Below are positions 1 through 8,518 of a stretch of DNA of 64,000 nt, piece by piece (the stretch's first letter is position 1; each line of letters opens with the position of its first letter). The DNA is from Sulfurimonas sp. HSL-1716 (GTDB taxonomy: Bacteria > Campylobacterota > Campylobacteria > Campylobacterales > Sulfurimonadaceae), in NCBI RefSeq assembly GCF_039645975.1, contig NZ_CP147918.1:558001-622000 (forward strand), read 5' to 3'. The position numbers and the translations under genes were made by a program. The notes under the pieces were generated by a model. That model made no database searches. It saw only the letters and a program-made list of their open reading frames with translations, and was not told where the DNA came from.

Positions 1-497
1 TCGGCAAGAGGAGTGTCGAGCAGCTGACGTCCGCCGCGAAAGTTAAATCCCTCTTTTTTATAGTTGATATAAGCTTCCGTCACGTCTGTATAATGGCCTT
101 TTGATGAGGAAAGTTCGTTGTTTTGTTTTGCACCGTCGCCTGTTGCGAAGTCCAGGTCGTTTGCAGTGTAGAATGCTACGGCTCCGTTGAAACCGTTGAG
201 CTGGGCAAGCTCATATTTCAGCTGACCGCCCAGAGAGGTTGCGTAGGTGTCCGTATCGTTTTTGAAATCGTATCCTGCGTACATCGCTCTTATCTGACCG
301 GTTACTTTACCGTTTTTGAACATATTTTTAAATTTTTCGGCAGTCGAAATATTTTTTTCTTCCGGCTCTCCTATATTATTGATGACGTCTCTTACGGATT
401 CGGCACGTTCGTTTTTTTGATTATCCACTTCGATATCGTGAGCCAACAGTGCGGAAGATGTTATTAAAAACGCCATTGTTACTATTTTTATTTTCAT
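1..497 (-). CDS. Outer-membrane porin, OprD-like (partial, cut by window edge)
   Basis: The reading frame opens at an ATG at 497 and stays open to base 1, so only the first 165 codons are seen. It starts with a signal peptide (MKIKIVTMAFLITSSALLA) followed by a short hydrophilic linker. Beta-barrel-like text with alternating aromatic residues then begins at GKVTGQIRAMYAGYDF. The pattern fits the Campylobacterota OprD-type porins, which form passive channels in the outer membrane. It is preceded by GGAAAA on its own strand. Two perfect Fur boxes lie just upstream, so iron-dependent repression is likely (inference). The substrate cannot be told. The missing C-terminal part would settle the family. 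Confidence 0.75.
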   Translation of the reverse strand, partial: MKIKIVTMAFLITSSALLAHDIEVDNQKNERAESVRDVINNIGEPEEKNISTAEKFKNMFKNGKVTGQIRAMYAGYDFKNDTDTYATSLGGQLKYELAQLNGFNGAVAFYTANDLDFATGDGAKQNNELSSSKGHYTDVTEAYINYKKEGFNFRGGRQLLDTPLA

Positions 498-528
498 GTT
501 TTTTCCTAGTTAGAAACATTTTATTTAG

Positions 529-547
529 TAATGATAATAATTATCAA
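529..547. promoter_or_regulatory. Fur box 1 (perfect 7-1-7)
   Basis: The core TGATAATAATTATCA (533-547 minus flanking base) is a perfect 7-1-7 inverted repeat and matches the known Fur heptamer consensus TGATAATNATTATCA. It lies 32 bases upstream of the porin start and about 95 bases upstream of the response regulator. Confidence 0.8.
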
Positions 548-563
548 CTTAAATAATGCTGAA

Positions 564-582
564 TAATGATAATAATTATCAA
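564..582. promoter_or_regulatory. Fur box 2 (exact copy of box 1)
   Basis: The 19-base string TAATGATAATAATTATCAA is repeated identically 35 bases after the first copy. A spacing of 35 bases puts the two sites about 3.3 helical turns apart. It sits between the divergent porin and two-component genes, so either or both could be iron-regulated. Confidence 0.8.
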
Positions 583-640
583 AAAAATAATTGTTTCGAT
601 TATTATCTAAATATTAATACAAATTGGTTAAAGTATCATT

Positions 641-1303
641 ATGAATAAAATACTTATGATAGAAGATGATCTGGAATTAGCGGAGATACTAACGGAGTAT
701 CTTGAGCAGTTTGATTTTAAAGTGATTACAGAAGATGATCCGTTTAAAGCTGTAAGCATCTTAAAACTTGAACCTTTTGATCTGGTGATATTGGACTTGA
801 CGTTACCGGGAATGGACGGTTTGGAGGTCTGCGAGGCCATACGTGAACGTCAGGATATACCTATTATCATCTCTTCGGCGCGCAGCGACGTTACCGATAA
901 GGTGAGCGCTTTGGAACTCGGAGCCGATGATTATATGCCAAAACCCTATGATCCTCGAGAACTGGAGGCCCGTATACATTCCGTACTCCGTAGATACGAG
1001 ACCAAGATTCTGCAAAAAGATGAAATGAAAAGCGACTTTAAATGTGACGCATCATCCATGCAGATCAGCTACAAAGGACGTGCTTTGGATCTTACAAACG
1101 CCGAATACGGAATACTCTCGTATATGATCCAAAAACAGGGCAATGTCGTTTCACGAGAAGACCTTATCCATAACGTAAACGCCATAAACGAAGATTCGTC
1201 GAACAAAAGTATCGATGTTATGGTCGGGCGTATAAGAAACAAACTCGGTGACAAATCACTTATCGAATCTGTTCGCGGCGTAGGGTATAAACTTATTAAA
1301 TGA
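641..1303 (+). CDS. OmpR-family response regulator, ArsR (acid-response) type
   Basis: This is a 220-residue response regulator. The receiver domain spans about 1-118 with acidic residues in MIEDD, the phosphoacceptor D52 in VILDLTLPGMDG, and the conserved K in MPKPYDP. A winged-helix DNA-binding domain follows at about 130-220, ending in ESVRGVGYKLIK. Both the receiver text (IPIIISSARSDV, GADDYMPKPYDP) and the partner kinase resemble the HP0166/HP0165 ArsRS pair of Helicobacter; this is recalled from family knowledge, not searched. The start ATG has no strong Shine-Dalgarno. Its stop overlaps the kinase start in an ATGA, so the two are translationally coupled. It lies downstream of two Fur boxes. 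Confidence 0.9.
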   Translation: MNKILMIEDDLELAEILTEYLEQFDFKVITEDDPFKAVSILKLEPFDLVILDLTLPGMDGLEVCEAIRERQDIPIIISSARSDVTDKVSALELGADDYMPKPYDPRELEARIHSVLRRYETKILQKDEMKSDFKCDASSMQISYKGRALDLTNAEYGILSYMIQKQGNVVSREDLIHNVNAINEDSSNKSIDVMVGRIRNKLGDKSLIESVRGVGYKLIK

Positions 1304-2580
1304 AGCGCCACGCAGTATTACTAACCGTTCTGTTCGCATTGAGCGTGACGCTTATCAGCGTCAGCTACATCTTTTGGGAGTTTTTTCAGTTAAACTACAA
1401 AAGATATGTGAACAATATCTTCAATAAACACTCGATCATTACACAGCTTTTTCATGAGTACCAGCAAAACAGAAGTTCTCTTGCTATCTTTGAAGCCAAT
1501 CTTGCTATTTATAATATGTCTACTATCTCGGAAAAATCGAGTAAGGAGATATTGAAAAAAGGAAAGATACTAAAAGAGGACGGAGAAAAGCAGATTGACA
1601 GTACGATCTTTTTCAGCAAAGATATGATCTACAGACAAAATGTCACCTCGCATATGAGAACCACCATGCTGCAGTATAAGCGTTCGATCTATTTTTATAT
1701 AAACTCCGATACGGGGACCATTATGATCATAGACAACTCGTTAAAACCCTATAAACCCTGGAGCCTGATCTCGGCATATGTGAGTATCATATCCATTATC
1801 ATCATCTCCTTCATGCTGATCCTACAGCGGCTGCGGCCGCTTATCAGGCTTTTTCAGCGTATCGCTTTGTTCGGCGAGGGTAACTTGAACGTTTCGTTCA
1901 AAGTAAAAGGAAGCGATGAGATAGCCGTTATCGCAAACGAACTGGAGACTGCAAGGATAAAGATAAACTCTATTTTAGAAGCGAGAACTCTGTTTTTGCG
2001 AAACATCATGCATGAGCTGAAGACGCCGATCGCAAAAGGTACGATAGCGACTCAGATGCTGGATTCGCAAAAACAGCGCGACAGGTTCACCTCTATCTTC
2101 GGGCGTTTAGAGACGATCGTAAACGATTTTGCGATGATAGAGGAGGTCACTTCTCTTACCTGCAAACAGGAATTTTCGGAATACAGGCTGGTGGACATCA
2201 TCGACGGAGCCATCGATATGTCGATGGTTGACGGCGTACATGTGAGCGTTGATGTAAGCGCATCGGTGAAGATGAACGCCAATTACAGGCTTTACACGAC
2301 GGCGATAAAGAACATGATAGACAATGCGATGAAATACTCTCCCGATAAACATATCAACATCGTGATGAAAGAGGAAGAACTTTGTTTTGAGAGCAACGGC
2401 GAGAAGCTCAAACATCCGTTAAGCTTTTATATAGAGCCTTTTAGTAAAGAATCGCCCTCAAAAAACAGCTTCGGACTCGGTCTTTATCTGGTGGATTCCA
2501 TCTTAAAAGCGCACAAGCAGGTATTAGCATACGAATATGAAGAGGGCGTGAACAGATTCATCTTTGCAAAAGATGTCTGA
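1300..2580 (+). CDS. ArsS-family sensor histidine kinase
   Basis: This 426-residue membrane kinase partners the regulator it overlaps. TM1 is about 6-27 and TM2 about 155-175, with a periplasmic sensor of roughly 125 residues between them. A HAMP-like linker follows at 178-228. The H-box is RNIMHELKTPIAK with phospho-acceptor H238, an ArsS-like H-box. The catalytic domain is short: N-box IKNMIDNAMKYSP and a G box SFGLGLYLV are visible. Helicobacter ArsS senses acid, but the signal in this organism is unknown. The stop TGA is part of the palindrome TGATCA, whose other strand is the stop of pgi, so the convergent genes abut with no spacer. Confidence 0.88.
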   Translation: MKRHAVLLTVLFALSVTLISVSYIFWEFFQLNYKRYVNNIFNKHSIITQLFHEYQQNRSSLAIFEANLAIYNMSTISEKSSKEILKKGKILKEDGEKQIDSTIFFSKDMIYRQNVTSHMRTTMLQYKRSIYFYINSDTGTIMIIDNSLKPYKPWSLISAYVSIISIIIISFMLILQRLRPLIRLFQRIALFGEGNLNVSFKVKGSDEIAVIANELETARIKINSILEARTLFLRNIMHELKTPIAKGTIATQMLDSQKQRDRFTSIFGRLETIVNDFAMIEEVTSLTCKQEFSEYRLVDIIDGAIDMSMVDGVHVSVDVSASVKMNANYRLYTTAIKNMIDNAMKYSPDKHINIVMKEEELCFESNGEKLKHPLSFYIEPFSKESPSKNSFGLGLYLVDSILKAHKQVLAYEYEEGVNRFIFAKDV

Positions 2581-3786
2581 TCATTTTCCTTTTAGTTTCT
2601 CTTTTAAGATCACTTTGCCCATCTCGACGCCGGGCTGATCGTAAGCGTTTATGTCGAGCATCTTGGCTACCAGTGCGGTCAGAAGTTCGTAGTAATAGAT
2701 AAGCTCTCCCATAGATTCTTCGTTTATTTGAGATATCTCTATGACGTCAAGAGGGATATGCTCAAACGATGCCAAAGATTCTATGATGGAATCAGCCTGC
2801 ATGTTGATGAGTTCGGAGAACTTCAGTCCGTTTAAAATATCCAAGGACTCCAGATGTTTTAAAGAGTTGTTCGGCACTTTCATCGAGGTGTCGAAGTTAT
2901 TTATCTTGATGACGGTGACGCTTTTGTCGCGTTTGCCGTCGACGATGAGCTGCAAAAACGAATGCTGATCCGTCGGTCCTATAAGCCCAACGGGGGTGAG
3001 TCCTACGTGAAGCTGCGAATGCATCTGCTTTTTCCCAAGGCTTTCGCCCCAGAGCTGGACATACCAGGCGTTAAACTCGCGGAACACCTCCGAGTAGCTG
3101 AAAAGACAGTTTATGTTGTAGGTATTTGAGGTCTGGGCGTAGTAGGTCGCTTTTTTTAAGAGCGAAGTGTCATATCCGTCTTGATTGAAAAACGAGTTAT
3201 ATATCTTTTTCGCTCCTGCAAGAAGCGCTTTTATATCCACTCCGATGATGCAAAGCGGTACAAGACCAACTGCACTCAGCACCGAGAAACGGCCGCCCAC
3301 GTTATGAGGGATATGAAAGACCTTTATGTCGTTGTCTTGTGCAAATTTTTCAAGCAGAGAGTCTTCGTCTGTTATGACGGTACAGTTGTTCTTGTCTATC
3401 TCTACGATGGAAGCGATATATTTAAATACGGAGATGGTTTCCACCGTCGTTCCCGATTTGCTGATAACACAGAAAAATGCGTTTTTCAGATCGATCTTGT
3501 CAAGTTCGTCGCCTATGACGATGGGGTCTGTGGTTTCCAGTACGTGAAGCGTTTTTGCATAGTTGTTTGTGTATTTTAAAAATTTATAGATAGCGGATGT
3601 TCCAAGTGCGCTTCCGCCGATGCCTATGACGACTATATCTTTGGCATTTACCGTTTTTGCGAACTCTTCATAAGGTGTCACATCCGAGTGGCATAACTCG
3701 TAAAATCCTATCTCTTTTCTTTCCTCACTGATGAAATCAAGGATCTTTTTGTTCGGTTTCGTATCAAAATAAAACTTATTTTTCAT
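2581..3786 (-). CDS. pgi: Glucose-6-phosphate isomerase
   Basis: This 401-residue enzyme interconverts glucose 6-phosphate and fructose 6-phosphate. Visible motifs are the sugar-phosphate site VIGIGGSALGTSAIYKF, VISKSGTTVET, the GGRFSVLSAVGLVP signature, and the C-terminal YDQPGVEMGK with its catalytic lysine. It is the compact type found in Campylobacterota, about 400 residues against 550 in E. coli. I chose the ATG at 3786 (MKNKFYFDT) over one 42 bases upstream because family proteins begin near here. With tal further along, it supports central sugar-phosphate metabolism. Confidence 0.93.
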   Translation of the reverse strand: MKNKFYFDTKPNKKILDFISEERKEIGFYELCHSDVTPYEEFAKTVNAKDIVVIGIGGSALGTSAIYKFLKYTNNYAKTLHVLETTDPIVIGDELDKIDLKNAFFCVISKSGTTVETISVFKYIASIVEIDKNNCTVITDEDSLLEKFAQDNDIKVFHIPHNVGGRFSVLSAVGLVPLCIIGVDIKALLAGAKKIYNSFFNQDGYDTSLLKKATYYAQTSNTYNINCLFSYSEVFREFNAWYVQLWGESLGKKQMHSQLHVGLTPVGLIGPTDQHSFLQLIVDGKRDKSVTVIKINNFDTSMKVPNNSLKHLESLDILNGLKFSELINMQADSIIESLASFEHIPLDVIEISQINEESMGELIYYYELLTALVAKMLDINAYDQPGVEMGKVILKEKLKGK

Positions 3787-3813
3787 AATTTCTACTTTTA
3801 AGTGGATGATTTC

Positions 3814-3843
3814 TTGACATAATAACATAAATGATTGTAAAAT
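3814..3843 (+). promoter_or_regulatory. Sigma-70-type promoter for rho
   Basis: TTGACA (3814-3819) is followed 18 bases later by TAAAAT (3838-3843), a 6/6 and 5/6 match. Transcription would start near 3850 and leave a leader of about 80 bases before rho. The element overlaps the region just upstream of the divergent pgi start. Confidence 0.6.
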
Positions 3844-3930
3844 GGCGTATCTAAAGTGTAATATAAAACTTCAAAATCTACACAAATCTTTCAGTTTATA
3901 AAATCCAAACTATACAAGGTGAAGCAATTA

Positions 3931-5259
3931 ATGGCTGAGCAAACAACAACCACAAGCACGAACAAAAAAACTACGAAGAGCCGTACTCATACTCCCGTTC
4001 AAGGGCATAAGATCGAGGATTTGAGAACCAAGACGACCGCAGAACTCGTTATCATTGCAAACGAGCTGGCGGTAGAGAATCCAAATGAGCTCAAGCGTCA
4101 GGATATCATATTTGAGATACTAAAAGCACAGGTCGCTCAAGGCGGATTTATCCTCTTTACGGGAATACTCGAAGTAATGCCCGACGGTTACGGATTTTTA
4201 CGTACGATAGACAAAGATTTTGGAGACAGCGTACACGACGCTTACGTATCAAGTACACAGATCAAACGTTTTGCCCTTCGTAACGGGGACAGCGTCACGG
4301 GACAGGTGCGTCCTCCAAAAGATCAGGAGCGTTACTACGCACTTCTTAAAATAGAAGCGATCAACTACCTTCCGCCTGAAGAGAGCAAAAAACGTCCTCT
4401 TTTTGAAAATCTTACCCCGCTATATGCAACCGATCAGATAAAGTTAGAGTATCAGGCAAACAAGCTCACAGGGCGTATGATGGACCTTTTCGCGCCTATC
4501 GGCCGCGGTCAGCGCGGTCTTGTAGTCGCTCCTCCAAGAACCGGTAAAACGGAACTTTTAAAAGAGATAGCAAACGGTATTACGCATAACCATGCCGATA
4601 TGGATTTGATGGTACTTCTAGTCGATGAGAGACCAGAAGAGGTAACGGATATGGAGAGAAGCGTAAAAGGAGAGGTTTACAGCTCGACTTTCGATATGCC
4701 TGCAAAAAACCATGTAAAAGTCGCAGAGATGGTGATAGAGCGTGCAAAACGCCGCGTCGAGCTTGGACGCGACGTCGTTATCCTGCTTGACTCTATTACC
4801 CGTCTTGCCCGTGCATACAACACCGTTACGCCTTCAAGCGGCAAAGTGCTCTCAGGCGGGGTCGATGCAAACGCTCTGCATAAACCAAAACGTTTCTTCG
4901 GTGCCGCACGTAACATAGAAAACGGCGGAAGCCTTACCATCATAGCGACCGCGCTAATCGAAACGGGTTCGAAGATGGATGAAGTGATCTTCGAGGAGTT
5001 CAAAGGTACGGGTAACTCCGAGCTTGTGTTAAGCCGCAAGATCTCCGACAGACGTATTTACCCTGCTATCGACATCCTTAAATCCGGAACCCGTAAAGAG
5101 GAGCTTCTTATCGCTCCTGAAATACTTCAAAAGGTGTTTATCCTCCGTTCTATGCTTCATAAGCAGGACGATGAGGTCGAAGCGCTCAAATTCCTATATA
5201 CCACGATGCAGAAAAACAAAACGAATGCAGAGTTTTTAGAAAGTATGAACAATCAATAA
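3931..5259 (+). CDS. rho: Transcription termination factor Rho
   Basis: This 442-residue RNA-dependent ATPase/helicase ends transcription at rut sites. The N-terminal helical and cold-shock-like RNA-binding region (about 20-130) includes [10 protein letters not shown]. The ATPase core has Walker [14 protein letters not shown] and Walker [17 protein letters not shown]. The Q/R-loop region is [20 protein letters not shown], and the C-terminus ends in [16 protein letters not shown]. The ATG at 3931 is preceded by AAGGTG (3916-3921). A GTG inside that Shine-Dalgarno would add four residues but is unlikely. A short Thr/Lys-rich N-terminal tail precedes the RNA-binding region. murI follows after 15 bases. 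Confidence 0.97.
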   Translation: MAEQTTTTSTNKKTTKSRTHTPVQGHKIEDLRTKTTAELVIIANELAVENPNELKRQDIIFEILKAQVAQGGFILFTGILEVMPDGYGFLRTIDKDFGDSVHDAYVSSTQIKRFALRNGDSVTGQVRPPKDQERYYALLKIEAINYLPPEESKKRPLFENLTPLYATDQIKLEYQANKLTGRMMDLFAPIGRGQRGLVVAPPRTGKTELLKEIANGITHNHADMDLMVLLVDERPEEVTDMERSVKGEVYSSTFDMPAKNHVKVAEMVIERAKRRVELGRDVVILLDSITRLARAYNTVTPSSGKVLSGGVDANALHKPKRFFGAARNIENGGSLTIIATALIETGSKMDEVIFEEFKGTGNSELVLSRKISDRRIYPAIDILKSGTRKEELLIAPEILQKVFILRSMLHKQDDEVEALKFLYTTMQKNKTNAEFLESMNNQ

Positions 5260-5274
5260 CCGAGGAGTTCTTTG

Positions 5275-6018
5275 ATGAAAGTAGGTGTTTTTGACAGTGG
5301 TATCGGAGGATTGACGGTTGTTAAATCACTTCTTAAGCACCGGTTTTTCGAAGAGATCATCTATTTTGGCGACACTGCCAGAGTCCCTTACGGTATCAAA
5401 GACAAAAATACTATTATCCGTTATGCCATCGAGGCTGTAGAGTTTTTCAAAAACTTCGAACTGGATCTTATTATCGTCGCATGTAACACCGTGAGCGCGT
5501 ATGCGCTTGAGGAGATGAGAGAAAATTCTTCCTGCCCCGTTATCGGCGTTATCGAATCGGGAGCCCTTGCCGCGCAGAATGCCATCACTTCTAAAGAATC
5601 CAATATTCTCATCATCGGTACGAAGGCGACGATAAATTCGAGATCTTATGAAGAGAAGCTTCACGCTCTGGGGTATACGAACCTGCAGGCAAAAGCTACA
5701 GGTCTTTTCGTTCCGCTCGTGGAGGAGGAGATATACGAGGGAGAGATAATACAATCTGCTTTTCATCACTATTTTAACGCCATTGAGGCTCCGAGTGCCG
5801 TCATCCTCGGATGCACTCACTTTCCTCTTATCGCAAATGCTTTGCAAGACTATTTCGGCAAAAAGTGCCTGCTTATTCATTCGGGAGACGCCATAGCGCA
5901 GCAGCTAGAAAAAGAGTTCGATTTTACAAAAAGATACGCATCTCCCGAGTTGAAGTTTTTTGCTTCGGAGAACCCTGATGCCTTGCGAAATATTGCGAAA
6001 AAATGGCTGGATTTATGA
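5275..6018 (+). CDS. murI: Glutamate racemase
   Basis: This 247-residue cofactor-independent racemase makes D-glutamate for peptidoglycan. Catalytic motifs are present: VFDSGIGGLTV at the N-terminus, VACNTVSAY with the first catalytic Cys, and VILGCTHFPLI with the second. A GAGGAG Shine-Dalgarno (5262-5267) lies 7 bases before the ATG at 5275; a TTG just upstream is less suitable. It follows rho closely, suggesting cotranscription. Its stop overlaps the ATG at 6015 of the WD40 gene by ATGA. Confidence 0.95.
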   Translation: MKVGVFDSGIGGLTVVKSLLKHRFFEEIIYFGDTARVPYGIKDKNTIIRYAIEAVEFFKNFELDLIIVACNTVSAYALEEMRENSSCPVIGVIESGALAAQNAITSKESNILIIGTKATINSRSYEEKLHALGYTNLQAKATGLFVPLVEEEIYEGEIIQSAFHHYFNAIEAPSAVILGCTHFPLIANALQDYFGKKCLLIHSGDAIAQQLEKEFDFTKRYASPELKFFASENPDALRNIAKKWLDL

Positions 6019-8138
6019 TCAAAGACAATAAAAAATTCGATACTGCAGTAAAAAATCTCGCTTACGATGAAGAGAACAAACATCTCGGAGTATTGACGCA
6101 AGACGGAGATTTCAGGATATTCAATGATGACCTTTCAACGATGGTCTGGGGACTTCGCACACGTATCGTCCAAGAGCATCTCCTAAGACAAACGGAGTTT
6201 ATTTCGGATGATTTGAAATATATCGTCTTGGCAAAACCAAAGACGAACGAAGCGTCTGTTCTTGACGTAAAAAAGAAAAAGATACTCTATACCATATCTA
6301 AAAACAGCGGAGAGATCGAGACGCTCTTTATAAACAACACCAACAAATACCTTTTATCAGGCGGTGTTGACGGCAGAACATATATATTTAACCTTCAGAC
6401 CGGACATTTTCTCTATAATCTTCCTTCACACGCAGATTATGTAACGGCCATTACCGTGACAAACACTGCTCAGCTTGTCGCTACGGGGAGCTTTGACGGT
6501 ACTATCTATCTTACGAACCTCAATACGTTGAAAAATCCAGTGAAACTGACGGGACATAGAGGGTATATCAGCGGAATAGAGTTTTTAAACAATGGAAAAC
6601 TGGTATCTGCGGACAAAAACGGAAATATCATTATCTTTGATTTTGTTCAAAGAAAAATAAAGAAAAGACTTCAAAAAGTACCCGACGACATCACTAAAAT
6701 AAAAGTCGACGCAAACAGAGAGTTTCTTTTTGTCGGCACAAAGCTCGGAAAGGTCTTGGTATATGATCTTACAAAAGAGAAGCTTTTTGCGAATAATTTC
6801 CGAAAGTTCAACGCATCTATCAGCAAAATAGCTTTGACAAAAGACGGATATCTGTATGTGGGACTGCAAAACGGAGAGATACATAAAGAGAAGCTTATAG
6901 ATGAAGAGAAGTACGAAACCTTTTATGAAAAAAACGACTATTTAGCTATTTACGATGAGCTGGAGAGATCGCCTTTTGTCATCTATACACAGGCGTACAA
7001 AAAAGCGGAACGTACGTGGGAAGAGGCTTTGTTCTCTGCTAAAGAGCTCCTTTCGCAGCAAAAAACGCAAGAAGCGAAAAAGATGCTTGAGCCTTTTAAC
7101 GATGTACCGAAAAAAAGAACCGTTATCAAGACCATCATAAAAGAGTTCGCGGAGTTCGAGAAGTTTAAAAGCTATGTCGAAGGCAATAAATATTCACTGG
7201 CATATCAGATGACGCTTATGAATACCTCTTTTTTGGATACGAAAGAGTATAAAAAAATGGAAGGCGACTGGAGCAAAAAGTTTAACAAAGCCCAGGATAT
7301 TATCCTTGATCCACGTTCGGACGAGATAGTCAAAGAGCTGCTCAAAGATTTTCGCGGCATCCCCTCAAAAACCAAACAGATCCAGCAGCTTTTTAAAGAC
7401 AAAATTGCTTATAACATGCTCAAAAAAAGGCTGGATGCGAAAAACTACAAAGAGATATTCGGACTGATAAAACAGTATCCTTTTTTAAAAGAATCTCAAG
7501 AATATGAGATGCTTATAAAATATGCCGACAACTGCTACATCAATCTCATGAAAGCGTTTTCGAAATCGGACTTTTCAAAAGTAAAAGAGTATTTGGAAAT
7601 ACTGGATGGTTTTGAGGACTATGACGAGGAGCTAAAAAGCATCCAAAAAGAGATAACGGCGCTGATACAGCTGACACAGGCATGTAAAAGCAACGACAGA
7701 GTTAAGATGTATGAAATACTAGACAGTCTCAGCCATACCGTTAACCTTGAATGCGTGCAAAAGATCAAACAAGAGTGGCAGGAGATTATGAATGAAGCGG
7801 ATACGCTCACTTACGGCGGCGATGTCAAAAAACTGATCGAACTCTTCAAAGATTTTTTTATTATAAAATCAAAAAGTATGATCATTAAAAAATATATTTT
7901 TTCCGCATATGTCCAGGAACTTGAGCAGATGATGAAAGATGCGGGACCGCAAAACGAAAAGATCAAAGCGCTTGTAAAAGACAAGATAGTAAAAGTAAAC
8001 GACATGTTCGGTTCTATCGAAGAGATACGATCCCTTTTATATAGCTATAACGGTTTTTACGGGGATACTTTCGAAATTACCGACGAAAAGCCCGAACAGG
8101 ATATATCCAAGAAGGAATATATCGATTTTTTTGGATAA
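6015..8138 (+). CDS. WD40-repeat beta-propeller protein with helical C-terminal half
   Basis: The protein has about 707 residues and no signal peptide or membrane segment, so it should be cytoplasmic. Residues about 1-300 carry degenerate WD40 blades, for example GGVDGRTYIFNL, TGSFDGTIYLTNL and SADKNGNIIIFDF, each about 40 residues. Residues 310-707 are strongly helical and charged, with no enzyme motif that I recognise. I chose ATG 6015, which gives an ATGA overlap with murI; an in-frame ATG at 6003 would add four residues. The propeller-plus-helix layout suggests a protein scaffold (inference). It is probably cotranscribed with murI and may extend to the lsr-like pair. Confidence 0.75.
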   Translation: MIKDNKKFDTAVKNLAYDEENKHLGVLTQDGDFRIFNDDLSTMVWGLRTRIVQEHLLRQTEFISDDLKYIVLAKPKTNEASVLDVKKKKILYTISKNSGEIETLFINNTNKYLLSGGVDGRTYIFNLQTGHFLYNLPSHADYVTAITVTNTAQLVATGSFDGTIYLTNLNTLKNPVKLTGHRGYISGIEFLNNGKLVSADKNGNIIIFDFVQRKIKKRLQKVPDDITKIKVDANREFLFVGTKLGKVLVYDLTKEKLFANNFRKFNASISKIALTKDGYLYVGLQNGEIHKEKLIDEEKYETFYEKNDYLAIYDELERSPFVIYTQAYKKAERTWEEALFSAKELLSQQKTQEAKKMLEPFNDVPKKRTVIKTIIKEFAEFEKFKSYVEGNKYSLAYQMTLMNTSFLDTKEYKKMEGDWSKKFNKAQDIILDPRSDEIVKELLKDFRGIPSKTKQIQQLFKDKIAYNMLKKRLDAKNYKEIFGLIKQYPFLKESQEYEMLIKYADNCYINLMKAFSKSDFSKVKEYLEILDGFEDYDEELKSIQKEITALIQLTQACKSNDRVKMYEILDSLSHTVNLECVQKIKQEWQEIMNEADTLTYGGDVKKLIELFKDFFIIKSKSMIIKKYIFSAYVQELEQMMKDAGPQNEKIKALVKDKIVKVNDMFGSIEEIRSLLYSYNGFYGDTFEITDEKPEQDISKKEYIDFFG

Positions 8139-8172
8139 AATCTGCAAAACATACTATTTTAAAGGAGAAAAA

Positions 8173-8460
8173 ATGACGATCACCAAACGTGTGACATTTA
8201 TTGCCAAACCTGATGGAATCGAGAAGATGAAAGAGCTTTTAACTGCGATGGTCATACCTTCGCAGGCTGAAGACGGTTGTATATTTTACGAGATATTTCA
8301 ATATGAGAACAAACCTGAAAAATTTATGGCGGTAGAGACTTGGAGAGACGAAGCAGCACTTGACGGGCATAAAGCTTCAGCACACTACAAGATATACAAA
8401 TCAAGTTATGAACCTTACTGTCTTGATAAATATACGGATGAACTGGAAGTTCTGGGCTAA
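8173..8460 (+). CDS. Antibiotic-biosynthesis-monooxygenase (ABM) fold protein, LsrG-like
   Basis: This 95-residue protein has the ferredoxin-like ABM fold. The family marks are a first strand RVTFIAKPDGIEKMKELL, the strand pair CIFYEIFQYENKPEKFMAVETW, and the helix ALDGHKASAHYKIY with a conserved His. LsrG, which isomerises phospho-AI-2, belongs to this fold, and the next gene is a clear LsrK, so an LsrG-like role is inferred from context. The residue-level match to E. coli LsrG is loose. An AAGGAG Shine-Dalgarno lies just before ATG 8173. A 58-base gap separates it from lsrK. Confidence 0.7.
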   Translation: MTITKRVTFIAKPDGIEKMKELLTAMVIPSQAEDGCIFYEIFQYENKPEKFMAVETWRDEAALDGHKASAHYKIYKSSYEPYCLDKYTDELEVLG

Positions 8461-8518
8461 GAGTTTGAAATATCCGTCTTTAGACGCAAACGTCGACAAG
8501 CGGAAGCAAGGAAGTAAA

